DNA of 64,000 bases from Modestobacter excelsi (GTDB lineage: Bacteria; Actinomycetota; Actinomycetes; Mycobacteriales; Geodermatophilaceae): contig NZ_SJEX01000003.1 in NCBI RefSeq assembly GCF_005930495.1, positions 1 through 64,000 of the forward strand. The letters are read 5' to 3'. Position 1 is the first letter of the stretch. Each line of letters begins with the position of its first letter. The position numbers and the translations under genes were made by a program. Of this stretch, positions 43,428 through 52,297 are shown in pieces. The notes beneath the pieces were generated by a model that did no database searches, had not been told where the DNA came from, and saw only the letters and a program-made list of their open reading frames with translations.

Positions 43428-44350
43428 CGGGAGCCGGAGTCCCGCAGGTCCAGGCGGCGCCGCGCCTCCGCCGGGGTCGCGATCTCCCGGTGCAGCAGCC
43501 GGGCGATGGCGGTGATCCGCTCCACCTGGGCGGCGTTGGACTCGGCGAGCTTCCCCGGCCCGTCCCACAGCGAGTCCTCCAGCCCGACCCGGGCGTTGCC
43601 GCCGAGGGACAGCGCGATCGTCCCCAGCCGGATCTGCGCGGAGCCGGCGCCCAGCACCGACCACTCGAAGTCCTCGCCGAACAGCCGGTGCGCCGTCCGG
43701 TGCATGTGCGCGAGGTCCTCGAAGTCCGCCCCGGTGCCGCCGAGCAGGCCGAAGACGGTCTGCACGAACAGCGGCGGGCGCACGAGGCCGCGGTCGAGCA
43801 TGTTCGCCAGGTTGTACAGGTGCGCGGTGTCGTAGCACTCGAACTCGAAGCGGGTGCCCTGGTCGCCGCAGACCTTGAGGATCCGCTCGATGTCGGCGTA
43901 GGTGTTCTTGAAGACGACGTCCTTGTCGGCCAGCCGCTCCCGCTCCCACTCGTGCTTGAAGCTGGGGTACCGGTCGAGCATCGGGAACAGGCCGAAGTTC
44001 ATCGAGCCCATGTTCAGCGAGGCGAGCTCGGGGGCCAGCTGCACCGCCGGGGCGATCCGCTCGTCGACGGTCATGTGCGGGCTGCCGCCGGTGGTCAGGT
44101 TGATCACCACGTCGGAGCGGTCCTTGACGACCGCCAGGACCTCCTTGAACAGCCCCGGGTCCTGCACCGGGTGGCCGTCCTGCGGGTCGCGCACGTGCAG
44201 GTGGACGATCGCCGCACCGGCTGCGGCCGCGCCGAGGGCCGCCTCGGCGATCTCCTCGGGGGTCACCGGCAGTGCGGGGGACATCGTGGGGGTGTGGATC
44301 GCGCCCGTGGGAGCGCAGGTGATGATCGCCGACGTCGCGTGCCTGGCCAT
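43424..44350 (-). CDS. Beta-keto acid cleavage enzyme (BKACE, 3-keto-5-aminohexanoate cleavage family)
   Basis: This 308-residue TIM-barrel enzyme belongs to the BKACE family (formerly DUF849), zinc enzymes that react a beta-keto acid with acetyl-CoA to give acetoacetate and a new CoA ester. IVHLHVRDPQDG carries the zinc-binding H50 and H52, and ITCAPTGAIHTP is the usual N-terminal signature. NLTTGGSP and WSVLGAGSAQ are further family landmarks. It is the first gene of an operon with the third GntR regulator, and site I lies 24 bases upstream of its start. Different BKACEs accept different keto acids, so the substrate remains open. Confidence 0.88.
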   Translation of the reverse strand: MARHATSAIITCAPTGAIHTPTMSPALPVTPEEIAEAALGAAAAGAAIVHLHVRDPQDGHPVQDPGLFKEVLAVVKDRSDVVINLTTGGSPHMTVDERIAPAVQLAPELASLNMGSMNFGLFPMLDRYPSFKHEWERERLADKDVVFKNTYADIERILKVCGDQGTRFEFECYDTAHLYNLANMLDRGLVRPPLFVQTVFGLLGGTGADFEDLAHMHRTAHRLFGEDFEWSVLGAGSAQIRLGTIALSLGGNARVGLEDSLWDGPGKLAESNAAQVERITAIARLLHREIATPAEARRRLDLRDSGSR

Positions 44351-44373
44351 GAGAGCCTCCCTGGATGTGTTCT

Positions 44374-44394
44374 CTCGATAATCGAGGGTAGCGT
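44374..44394. promoter_or_regulatory. Site I: perfect palindrome CTCGATAATCGAG and divergent promoter
   Basis: The 13 bases at 44374-44386 are a perfect palindrome around A44380. On the plus strand a TAGCGT -10 box follows at 44389-44394, placing the palindrome in the promoter spacer; on the minus strand TACCCT (44390-44385) could serve the BKACE gene. One site can therefore control both the BKACE/GntR operon and the cyclase gene. Confidence 0.68.
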
Positions 44395-44484
44395 GCCGCG
44401 GTGACCCCGGCCACCGGGAGGGTCGCCGGCGCCGACCCGGGCCGCCCGCGGCCGCCCGGCACGACCCACGGAGGAGAGCCCCGC

Positions 44485-45402
44485 ATGAGCCCCGAGACCG
44501 GACCCACCGCAGCGACCACCGACCCCGAGCGCGGGCCCGCGGCGCGGCAGCGACCGGAGGACCTGCTGGCCGCGCTGGCGCTGCCGACCCGCGGCACCGC
44601 CTACTCGCTGTCGGTGCCGCGGTACACCGGGATGCCGCTGTTCGGCGCGCACCCGCCGTTCCAGGTCTCGATGTCCCGGACGCCGAGCGGCCTGCGCGGG
44701 GACGGCGTGCAGCCGTGGGGCCCGCGCAACGAGGTCAACCTGGGCTACATGGCGGAGGTGGTCAGCGGCACCTCGCACAGCGGTGCGCACGTCGACGCGC
44801 TCGCGCACATGACCATCGGCGAGGACGACCACTGGTACGGCGGCGGCAACGCCCGGCAGCACCTCGGCGACCGCGGGCCCAAACGCGGCGACGGTGCCAA
44901 GCTGCCGCACTTCGTCACCCGCGGCGTGCTGCTGGACGTCCCTGCCCACCGCGGGATCGAGGCGCTGCCGGCCCACGAGCCGGTCGGTGCCGAGGAGCTG
45001 CAGGCGGTGGCCGAGGCGCAGGGGACCGAGGTGCGCGCCGGGGACGTCGTGCTGATCCGCTCCGGGTACCTCAGCCAGTGGCCCGACCCGGAGGGGCTCG
45101 CCCGGCACGTCACGGCCGGCCCCGACATCAGCGCCGCCCGGTGGCTGCTGGAGCAGGGCGTCGTGGCGGTGGGCAGCGACACCGAGACCTTCGAGGTGCA
45201 GCCGGCCCCGGACCCCGGCAGCCCGGCCAACCCGCAGCCGGTGCACACGCTGCTGCTGATCGAGAACGGCATCTACCTGTTCGAGTCGATCTACCTGGAG
45301 GAGATCTCCCGCGCGCGGGCGTTCGAGTTCCTCTTCATCGCCCTCCCGCTCAAGATCGAGGGCACCACCGGCTCGATGCTCGACCCGCTGGCCGTCGTCT
45401 GA
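44485..45402 (+). CDS. Cyclase-family (kynurenine formamidase-like) metal-dependent hydrolase
   Basis: This 305-residue protein belongs to the cyclase family (PF04199). HSGAHVDALAH (H98, H102, D104, H108) is the metal-binding signature, and VAVGSDTETFEVQP lies near the active site. Relatives hydrolyse N-formylkynurenine, isatin or other amides and lactones. A GTG at 44401 in the same frame stands six bases after the -10 box and could start a leaderless product with 28 more residues; I prefer the ATG at 44485 because GGAGGAG lies eight bases upstream. It is divergent from the BKACE gene and shares site I. Confidence 0.82.
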   Translation: MSPETGPTAATTDPERGPAARQRPEDLLAALALPTRGTAYSLSVPRYTGMPLFGAHPPFQVSMSRTPSGLRGDGVQPWGPRNEVNLGYMAEVVSGTSHSGAHVDALAHMTIGEDDHWYGGGNARQHLGDRGPKRGDGAKLPHFVTRGVLLDVPAHRGIEALPAHEPVGAEELQAVAEAQGTEVRAGDVVLIRSGYLSQWPDPEGLARHVTAGPDISAARWLLEQGVVAVGSDTETFEVQPAPDPGSPANPQPVHTLLLIENGIYLFESIYLEEISRARAFEFLFIALPLKIEGTTGSMLDPLAVV

Positions 45403-45453
45403 CCGCTGCGGGACGCGGACGCGCACGGTGCGCGGACGGGTGTGGCGGGGCTG

Positions 45454-45473
45454 CCGGACGGCGTAGCGTCCGG
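45454..45473 (+). promoter_or_regulatory. Promoter with palindrome over the -10 box, P-type ATPase gene
   Basis: CCGGACG at 45454-45460 and CGTCCGG at 45467-45473 form an inverted repeat around GCGTAG; TAGCGT at 45464-45469 fits a -10 box. It may be an operator for a metal-responsive repressor or only a hairpin. It is unlike the ATCGAT motif. Confidence 0.35.
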
Positions 45474-45498
45474 CGGAACAGTCGTCCCAGGAGAGCCG

Positions 45499-48400
45499 AT
45501 GGCCCTGCTCCGCCGGATGGGCGTCGCGCGCAGCGCGGCCGGCACCGTGGCGCGCCTGGCCGTCACCGGTGCCGGCGTCGCCCTGGCGCCCGTGGCCCTG
45601 ACCGCCGGGCTGCTCGGCGAGCCGGCCCGCCGGGCGGGCGACCTCGCCAGGGCGGCCGCGGGTGGTGCCGCGACGGTCGCCGGCGGCTCGCTCTCGCTGG
45701 CGCGGCAGGCGGCGGTCACCGGGACCCGCGCCGTCGGGACCGTGGTCACCGGGGCCGACCCGATCCCCGACGGCCACGTCCGGCACCTCGCCGACGTCGC
45801 CCGGGGCATGTTCGAACCGCCGACGGCGCGGCACACCCGGCGGGTGTGGGCCGAGCGCGGGCACGTGCACATCGAGGTCACCGCGCCGCCCGCCGAGGAC
45901 CGGCCCGAGGTCCGCCGGGCCCTGCGTCGTCACCTCGAGCGGCTCGACGGCGTGCAGTGGGCGACGGTCAACGACGTCGTCGGTCGGGTGCTGGTCGCGA
46001 TCGACGAGCGGCAGCTCTCGGTCGAGCAGGTCGTCGGCGTCGTGACCGCGGTCGAGCAGTCCCGCGGTGGCACGCAGGTCTTCCCCCAGCGCCAGGACCA
46101 CCCTGCCGACCTGGAGCCGCTGATGGCGGCGGTGCTGGACGCCGCCATCGACGTCGCGGCCGTCGGGGTGGCCGCGGCGGGCAGGCTCCTGCCGATCCCG
46201 CCGCTGACCCGGCACGCCACCCTGCTCGTCGCGCTGCTGGACAGCCAGCAGTGGGTGAGGTCCGCGCTCGAAGCGCGGCTCGGGGCGGTCGGCACCGGTC
46301 TGGTCCTCTCCGGCTCGAGCGCGCTGCTGCACGCGTGCACGCAGAGTCCCTCGGTCCCGGCGATCAACGCGGCCGCCGCGCTCCAGCGGGCGCTGGAGGT
46401 GCGTGCCCGGCGGCAGGTCTGGCGGCGGCGGGAGTCCGAGCTCTGCCGGGCCGAGCCGGAGGAGGACACCTCCATCCCGCTCGAGCCGCCCGGCGAGCGC
46501 CCTGGGCGGCTGCCGCCGGGGCCGGTCGAGGCCTACCGTGCGCGGCTCGGCCCGGCAGCCCTCGGCGGTGCGGTCGGGCTGCTCCCGCTGACCCGTCGTC
46601 CCGGCAGGTCCGCGGACCTGCTCAAGGCGCTGACGCCCAAGGCCGCGGTGCTCGGCCGGGAGTCGTTCGCCGCCGGCACCGACCTGCTGATGTGCCGCAG
46701 GGGCGTGCTGCCGATGGACGGATCGGCGTACCGCCGGTTGGACCGGGTCGACACCGTCGTCGTCGACGCCGGCGCGTTGTGCACCGGGCCGCCTGCGGTC
46801 ATCGACGCCCGGGCGGCGGCCGAGGGCTGGGACACCGCCGCGGTCTGGACGGCGGCCAGCCGGCTGCTCGGCGCCGGCACGTCCGCCGGGGACGGTGCGC
46901 CCGCCGCGGCCGGCCCGGCGCTGCGCCTCGGGCCGCCCCGGCGATCGGCGGACGCGCCCGGTGGCTCGGTGCGGACGCTGCTGCAGGGCCGGCGCCGGAT
47001 CGGTGAGGTCACGGTCGCCGCCGAGCTCGACCCGCATGCGGAGGCGCTGCTGGGAGCGGTCGTCGACGCCGGGCACCGGCTGGTCCTGCCGCGTCACGTC
47101 GGGACCCGGGAGATCGCCGGCGCGGCCGACGAGGTGCCGCCGGACGACGAGGCGCTCGTGGACACCGTGCGCCGTCTCCAGGCCGACGGCCGTGGCGTGC
47201 TCGTCGTCTCGGCCACCGACGGGCCGGCGCTGCTGGCCGGGGACGTGGCCGTGGCACCGGTCCTGGTCGGACGCGCCCCGGCGTGGGGAGCGGACCTGGT
47301 CACCCCACCCGGCCTGGCCGAGGCCTGCCGGCTCGTCACGGCGACGGTCGCCGCACGTGCGGTCAGCCGGCGCTCGGTCGGCACCGCGCTCACCGGGAAC
47401 GTCCTGGGCGGCCTGCTCGCCGCGGTGGGCACCCCGCGCGGCGGCCAGCGCCGCGCCACCACACCGGGGAAGACGGCGTGCACCTGGAGCATGCTCGACG
47501 GCGCCTGGACGGCGGCCCGGGTGGCCCGGCGCCCGGCACCGCCGCCGTCGGTGCACACGCCGTGGCACGCGCTGGACCCCGACGACGTCCTCGGGCGGGT
47601 GGCGGGGCTGCCTCCTGCACCGGCGCCCCGGCGGACGGTGCCCACGCCGGTCCGGGCGGTGACCGGGCTGCCCCTGGTCCGGGTCCCCGTCCGGTTCGCC
47701 CGGACGGTCGCCGCCGAGCTCGCCGATCCGCTGACCCCGGTCCTGGCCACCGGGGCGGCGGCGACCGCCGTGCTCGGGGAGCGGACCGACGCCCTCCTCG
47801 TCGGCAGCGTGACCCTCGGCAACGCCGTCATCAGCGGCCTGCAGCGACTCCGCGCCGAGACGGCGCTGGAGTCGCTGCTGCTCGAGCAGGACGTCGTGGT
47901 GCACCGGGAGACCGACGCCGGCCGGGAGGACGTGCCCGGGGCGGCACTGCGGATCGGCGACGTGGTGCAGGTCGAGGCGGGGGACGTGCTCGCCGCGGAC
48001 GCCCGGCTGCTGGAGGTGACCGACCTCGAGGTCGACGAGTCCGGCCTCACCGGGGAGTCGCTGTCGGTGGCCAAGTCGGTGCAGGCCACGCCCGGGGCCG
48101 ACGTGGCCGACCGGACCTGCATGCTCTTCGACGGCACCACGGTCGTCGCCGGGCGCGGTCGCGCCGTGGTCGTGGCGGTGGGGTCCGCGACGCAGGCCGG
48201 CCGCGCGACGCGGGCTGCGGGTGCGGCAGCACCGCCGGCCGGCGTGCAGACGCGCCTGGGCGACCTCACCCGGGCGGTGCTGCCGCTGACCCTCAGCGGT
48301 GGGGCCGTGGTGACCGCCCTCGGCGTGCTGTGGGGGCGCCCGCTGCGTGAGGCGGTCGGCTCCGGGCTGGCGATCGCGGTGGCCGCGGTGCCGGAGGGGC

Positions 48401-50049
48401 TGCCGCTGGTCGCGACCGTCGCGCAGCAGGCGGCGGCCCGGCGGCTGTCCACGCACGGCGCGGTGGTGCGGAGCGCCCGGGTGCTGGAGGCGCTCGGGCG
48501 GGTGGACACCGTCTGCTTCGACAAGACCGGGACCCTGACCGAGAACCGGCTCAGCGTGGTCCGCCTGGTGCCGCTCGGGGAGTCGACCGAGGACGACGTC
48601 CTCCGGCTGGCCGCCGCGGCCGTGGCCGACGGCGACGACCGGGCCCACGAGACCGACCGGGCGGTGGTGGACGCGGCTGCCGCACGGCAGCTGACCGCCG
48701 ACGAGGACCCGGCGGCCTGCCTGCCGTTCGCCGCCGACCGCGGCTTCTCCGCCGTCGTGCGGAACGGCCGGCTGGTGGTCAAGGGCGCACCCGAGGAGGT
48801 CCTGGGCCGGTGCACCGAGGCCGGCGGGGCGCGCGACCGGGTGCGGCAGTTGGCGTCCGAGGGGCTGCGGGTCCTCGCGGTCGCCGACCGAGCGGTGGAC
48901 GGTGCGCCCGACCCGCTCGACGACGCGGCCTCCGACCTCACCCTCCGCGGGCTCGTCGGTCTCGCCGACACCCTCCGCTCGTCGGCCGTCGCGGCCGTCG
49001 AGCAGCTGCGGGCAGCCGGCGTCCGGGTGGTCATCGCGACCGGCGACCACCCGGGGACCGCCGGCGCGATCGCCGCCCAGGCCGGCATCCCGGACGCCGA
49101 CCGGGTGGTGACCGGTGCGCAGCTGGCCCGGGCGTCGGAGGCGGAGCGCGCCGAGCTGGTCGCGACGGCGGCCGTGTTCGCGCGGCTCTCCCCGGAGCAG
49201 AAGGTCACGCTCGTCGCCGCCCTCCGCCGGGCCGGGGCGACCCTGGCGATGACCGGGGACGGGGTCAACGACGCCGCCGCCATCCGGCTGGCCGACGTCG
49301 GGGTCGGCGTCTCGGGTGCGGAGTCCCCGGCCGCGCGCTCCGCGGCCGACCTGGTGGTGACCGATGCCGACCTCACCCGGCTGGTCGACGCCATCGCCGA
49401 GGGCCGGGCGATGTGGTCGCGGGTCAGGGACGCGGTGTCCGTGCTCGTGGGCGGCAACGCCGGCGAGGTGACGTTCACGGTGCTGGGCACGGTCGTCGGT
49501 GGCCGGTCACCCCTGGGGACCCGGCAGCTGCTGCTGGTCAACCTGCTCACCGACATGTTCCCGGCGCTCGCCGTTGCCGTCTCGACGCCGCGGGCGGCCA
49601 CCCAGGACGTGACGGAGGGCCCGCTCGCCGGTCACCCGCTGGCGCCGGTCCTGCTGGCCGGCCCGCAGCGGGGCTTCACCGACTCCGTCCGGCGGATGGT
49701 CCTGGTGCGAGGGGCGGCGACCACCGTCGGGGCCACCGGGGCCTGGGCGACCGGCCGGCTCACCGGCCTCCACCGCCGGGCCAGCAGCATGGGTCTGGCC
49801 GCCCTGATCACCACCCAGCTCGGCCAGACCGCGTGGTCCGGTCGGCGGAGCCCGCTGGTGCTGGCGACGGCGGCGGCCTCGCTGCTCGTGCTGTTCGCCG
49901 TCGTCCAGACCCCGGGGCTCAGCCAGTTCTTCGGCTGCACCCCACTGGACCCGCTGGCCTGGCTGACCGTGCTCGGTTGGGCCGCCGTCGGGACCGGGAC
50001 CGCCGAGGTGGGTCCGGCGCTCGTCGCCCGGCTGCGCACGGCCCGCTGA
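45499..50049 (+). CDS. Long cation-translocating P-type ATPase (CtpI/CtpH-like)
   Basis: This 1516-residue ATPase pumps a cation across the membrane. The core holds LTGESLSV (actuator), PEGLP at residues 965-969 in the fourth membrane segment, DKTGTLTEN with the phosphorylated Asp 1008, ATGDHPGTAGAIA, and MTGDGVNDAAAI in the P-domain. PEGLP is typical of P2-type (Ca2+-like) pumps, not of heavy-metal P1B pumps. An N-terminal region of about 700 residues precedes the core, including an HMA-like ferredoxin fold around residues 115-190 without a CxxC pair. Mycobacterial CtpI and CtpH share this plan. The ATG at 45499 has AGGAG five bases upstream. The ion is not known. Confidence 0.87.
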   Translation: MALLRRMGVARSAAGTVARLAVTGAGVALAPVALTAGLLGEPARRAGDLARAAAGGAATVAGGSLSLARQAAVTGTRAVGTVVTGADPIPDGHVRHLADVARGMFEPPTARHTRRVWAERGHVHIEVTAPPAEDRPEVRRALRRHLERLDGVQWATVNDVVGRVLVAIDERQLSVEQVVGVVTAVEQSRGGTQVFPQRQDHPADLEPLMAAVLDAAIDVAAVGVAAAGRLLPIPPLTRHATLLVALLDSQQWVRSALEARLGAVGTGLVLSGSSALLHACTQSPSVPAINAAAALQRALEVRARRQVWRRRESELCRAEPEEDTSIPLEPPGERPGRLPPGPVEAYRARLGPAALGGAVGLLPLTRRPGRSADLLKALTPKAAVLGRESFAAGTDLLMCRRGVLPMDGSAYRRLDRVDTVVVDAGALCTGPPAVIDARAAAEGWDTAAVWTAASRLLGAGTSAGDGAPAAAGPALRLGPPRRSADAPGGSVRTLLQGRRRIGEVTVAAELDPHAEALLGAVVDAGHRLVLPRHVGTREIAGAADEVPPDDEALVDTVRRLQADGRGVLVVSATDGPALLAGDVAVAPVLVGRAPAWGADLVTPPGLAEACRLVTATVAARAVSRRSVGTALTGNVLGGLLAAVGTPRGGQRRATTPGKTACTWSMLDGAWTAARVARRPAPPPSVHTPWHALDPDDVLGRVAGLPPAPAPRRTVPTPVRAVTGLPLVRVPVRFARTVAAELADPLTPVLATGAAATAVLGERTDALLVGSVTLGNAVISGLQRLRAETALESLLLEQDVVVHRETDAGREDVPGAALRIGDVVQVEAGDVLAADARLLEVTDLEVDESGLTGESLSVAKSVQATPGADVADRTCMLFDGTTVVAGRGRAVVVAVGSATQAGRATRAAGAAAPPAGVQTRLGDLTRAVLPLTLSGGAVVTALGVLWGRPLREAVGSGLAIAVAAVPEGLPLVATVAQQAAARRLSTHGAVVRSARVLEALGRVDTVCFDKTGTLTENRLSVVRLVPLGESTEDDVLRLAAAAVADGDDRAHETDRAVVDAAAARQLTADEDPAACLPFAADRGFSAVVRNGRLVVKGAPEEVLGRCTEAGGARDRVRQLASEGLRVLAVADRAVDGAPDPLDDAASDLTLRGLVGLADTLRSSAVAAVEQLRAAGVRVVIATGDHPGTAGAIAAQAGIPDADRVVTGAQLARASEAERAELVATAAVFARLSPEQKVTLVAALRRAGATLAMTGDGVNDAAAIRLADVGVGVSGAESPAARSAADLVVTDADLTRLVDAIAEGRAMWSRVRDAVSVLVGGNAGEVTFTVLGTVVGGRSPLGTRQLLLVNLLTDMFPALAVAVSTPRAATQDVTEGPLAGHPLAPVLLAGPQRGFTDSVRRMVLVRGAATTVGATGAWATGRLTGLHRRASSMGLAALITTQLGQTAWSGRRSPLVLATAAASLLVLFAVVQTPGLSQFFGCTPLDPLAWLTVLGWAAVGTGTAEVGPALVARLRTAR

Positions 50050-50303
50050 TCCTCCGCTCGGCAGGACTGGACGTTCTGCCCCCTAGATGACCAGTGCCCG
50101 GTTGACGCCGGCCGACGCCCGACCGAGGTCGGACGTGCGCGCACGACCCCGGCATGGACTCTGCGCCGTCCCTGGCGTGTCACTGGACCAGTCCGTCACA
50201 TCCTCCCCATCGTTGCCACGCGTCCCGGTCGCTGAGAACCAGCAGTGCGTGGGCCGGGACGCCAACGGCGGGTCTCCGAGCACGCCTCGACGAGGGAGGA
50301 CGA

Positions 50304-51587
50304 ATGCACCAGCCCAGTACCAGTGGAACGACGCGACGCCGCAGGGGAGGGCGACGGCTGGCGGTGACGACGTCCGCCGCCGTGCTCTTCACCGCGCTGC
50401 CGGCCACGGCCGCATGGGCCGGTGGGGGAGGCGGGCAGACCTGGGTGGTGCACCCCGGTGAGTCCATCCAGGCGGCCGTGGACTCCGCGGCGTCCGGCGA
50501 CACGATCAAGATCGAGGCGGGCACCTACGACGAGGCGGTCTGCGTCGACCACAAGGGCCTGACCGTCAAGGGCGCCGGACGGGACGCCACGAAGATCATG
50601 TGGCCGGAGTGGACGACGGCCGCGGACCTGCCCGAGGCCACCGCGACACCCTGCTGGGAGGCGCAGAACGACGCCGACCCGGAGGGTGACCCGGACACCC
50701 TCGACGACGACGTCTCCGGTCTGTTCTTCCTGGAGCCCGACAGCCCGGTCGAGGTGACCGGCGTGTCGACGTGGAACCACCCGGCCAACGGGATCGCGGC
50801 GTGGGGCGCCGACGGCTTCCGGGTCTCCAAGACCAAGGGCCACGGCCACGACCGCTACGGCATCCTCGCGGCGTACTCGACGCACACCCGGATCCTGCGC
50901 AACATCGAGGAGGGCGTCGACCGGGGCACCGCCGACCAGCCGAACAGCGGCACGGCGGGCATCGGGTCGACGGACTCGGCCAAGGCGTACGCCGACATCG
51001 TCGCCAACGACGTCCAGGGCTACAACATCGGCATCTTCGCCCGGGAGTCCCGCTCCGGCATGATGCGGCACAACTACGTGGCCGGGAACTGCGTCGGCGT
51101 GCTGGTGTTCGACGACGCGGCCACCGAGATCCCGGACGCCTCGCGCAACGTCCGGGGCGGGGACTGGCAGATCCGGGCCAACGAGGCCTCGGGCAACGAC
51201 CGCTTCTGCCTCGCCGGCATCGGTGAGGTCGAGGCCGCCCTGCGGGTCTCCGGGACCGGCATGGCCGTGGTCAACGCCGACCACGTGGGCATCTACGACA
51301 ACAAGATCCGGGACAACCACCCGGCCGTGGACCCGGCGACCCTCCAGTTCCCGAGCGCGGGGGTCGCGCTGCTGACGCTGCCGCCGTTCAACAACCCGTT
51401 GGGCGTCGACCCGGGCCCGGTCACGGCGGTGCGGGTGTGGAAGAACGGCATCACCGGCAACACGGTGGACATCCTGAAGGGCTGGCCGCCGCCGCTGGAC
51501 GCCCAGTTCCCCCCGGTGGGCAGGGACATCTCGATCCGGGGGAACACCTGCTCCACCAGCATCCCGGCGTCCCTCTGCAGCAACTGA
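50304..51587 (+). CDS. Secreted right-handed parallel beta-helix protein
   Basis: This 427-residue protein has a Sec signal peptide (basic RRRRGGRR, a hydrophobic stretch, and AWAGGGG at the cleavage site, near residue 40). VHPGESIQAAVDSAASGDTI and GTYDEAVCV open a parallel beta-helix, and later repeats carry N-x-I/V steps such as GIFARESRSGMMRHNYVAGN. This fold is typical of polysaccharide lyases, NosD-like or surface-binding proteins; I see no definite catalytic set. Four or more cysteines suggest disulfides outside the cell. The 254 bases upstream (50050-50303) hold no gene that I can support. Confidence 0.82.
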   Translation: MHQPSTSGTTRRRRGGRRLAVTTSAAVLFTALPATAAWAGGGGGQTWVVHPGESIQAAVDSAASGDTIKIEAGTYDEAVCVDHKGLTVKGAGRDATKIMWPEWTTAADLPEATATPCWEAQNDADPEGDPDTLDDDVSGLFFLEPDSPVEVTGVSTWNHPANGIAAWGADGFRVSKTKGHGHDRYGILAAYSTHTRILRNIEEGVDRGTADQPNSGTAGIGSTDSAKAYADIVANDVQGYNIGIFARESRSGMMRHNYVAGNCVGVLVFDDAATEIPDASRNVRGGDWQIRANEASGNDRFCLAGIGEVEAALRVSGTGMAVVNADHVGIYDNKIRDNHPAVDPATLQFPSAGVALLTLPPFNNPLGVDPGPVTAVRVWKNGITGNTVDILKGWPPPLDAQFPPVGRDISIRGNTCSTSIPASLCSN

Positions 51588-51610
51588 CGCCAGCACCTGA
51601 CGCCAGCACC
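51585..51610 (+). repeat. Tandem direct repeat, 13 bp x 2, at the beta-helix gene stop
   Basis: TGACGCCAGCACC occurs twice in a row, at 51585-51597 and 51598-51610. The first copy contains the stop codon, and a third partial copy follows. It looks like a slippage duplication between gene and terminator. Confidence 0.7.
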
Positions 51611-51622
51611 TCACGCCCGGAG

Positions 51623-51661
51623 CCGGAGGCCCGCCCCTCGCACCACGGGGCGGGCCTCCGG
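51623..51661. terminator. Bidirectional hairpin terminator
   Basis: CCGGAGGCCCGCCCC at 51623-51637 pairs perfectly with 51647-51661 around a 9-base loop, between the converging beta-helix and DUF5313 genes. It can serve both. Confidence 0.7.
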
Positions 51662-51670
51662 TCCGTGCGG

Positions 51671-52129
51671 TCAGCGGCCCGTGCGGTCCCGGTAGCGGGC
51701 GGCACGCTTGGCCGCGGCGGCCCGCTTGCGCTCGCTCTCCGCCTGCTGCTTGACCGAGGAGCCCCGGTCCCGGACGGCCTGCGCCGTCCCGGCGGGGTAG
51801 CCGGCCTTGACCACCCGGTGCTCGACGGTCTCGTTCATGTAGGCGAGCGCGTAGATCAGCGCGAGGAAGATGCCGCCACCCGCGCAGGCGGCGCGCAGCT
51901 GCCATCCGGCGGGGATCAGGATCATCACGAGGGCGATGGGGATGATCATCTGCACGAAGATGCGGGCGACGTGCCGGGCCCACCAGGTGTCGGTCGTGGT
52001 GTCGAACAGCACCCAGCTGCGGTTCCGGGCGGGGAGCCGGCCGCCGAAGGCGTACCAGAGCCAGCGGTGCGGTGCGGGTCGGACGACGGGCTCAACCGGG
52101 GTGCCGGGCTCCGCGGGAGGCTGGGTCAT
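51671..52129 (-). CDS. Small membrane protein, DUF5313-like
   Basis: This 152-residue protein has two hydrophobic segments (ARIFVQMIIPIALVMILIP and AGGGIFLALIYALAYM) after a cytosolic RWLWYAFGGRLPARN motif, and a basic coiled C-terminal tail (KQQAESERKRAAAAKRAARYR). This matches actinobacterial DUF5313. The start is uncertain: ATG at 52129 has AGGAG 12 bases upstream, and a GTG at 52162 in the same frame is possible. Function is unknown. Confidence 0.65.
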   Translation of the reverse strand: MTQPPAEPGTPVEPVVRPAPHRWLWYAFGGRLPARNRSWVLFDTTTDTWWARHVARIFVQMIIPIALVMILIPAGWQLRAACAGGGIFLALIYALAYMNETVEHRVVKAGYPAGTAQAVRDRGSSVKQQAESERKRAAAAKRAARYRDRTGR

Positions 52130-52297
52130 GTCGGCGGTGTGCTCCTGACGGGGGACGGTCACACCTCCAGGATGCGCCGTCGTGGGAGGCGGGCAGGCCG
52201 ACCATCGGTGACGTCACGCCTGCTCCGCACGAAGCAGGCCCCGGTACGTTGACGGCCGCACGACAGCGCGGTCGTGCCGTGCTGCGGAGGTGCGCCG

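Noticed and set aside
44263-49050. A 1595-codon open frame on the minus strand opposite the P-type ATPase
   Set aside because: It is an Arg/Gly/Gln-rich shadow caused by high GC at third positions; the plus strand encodes a complete ATPase with all catalytic motifs.
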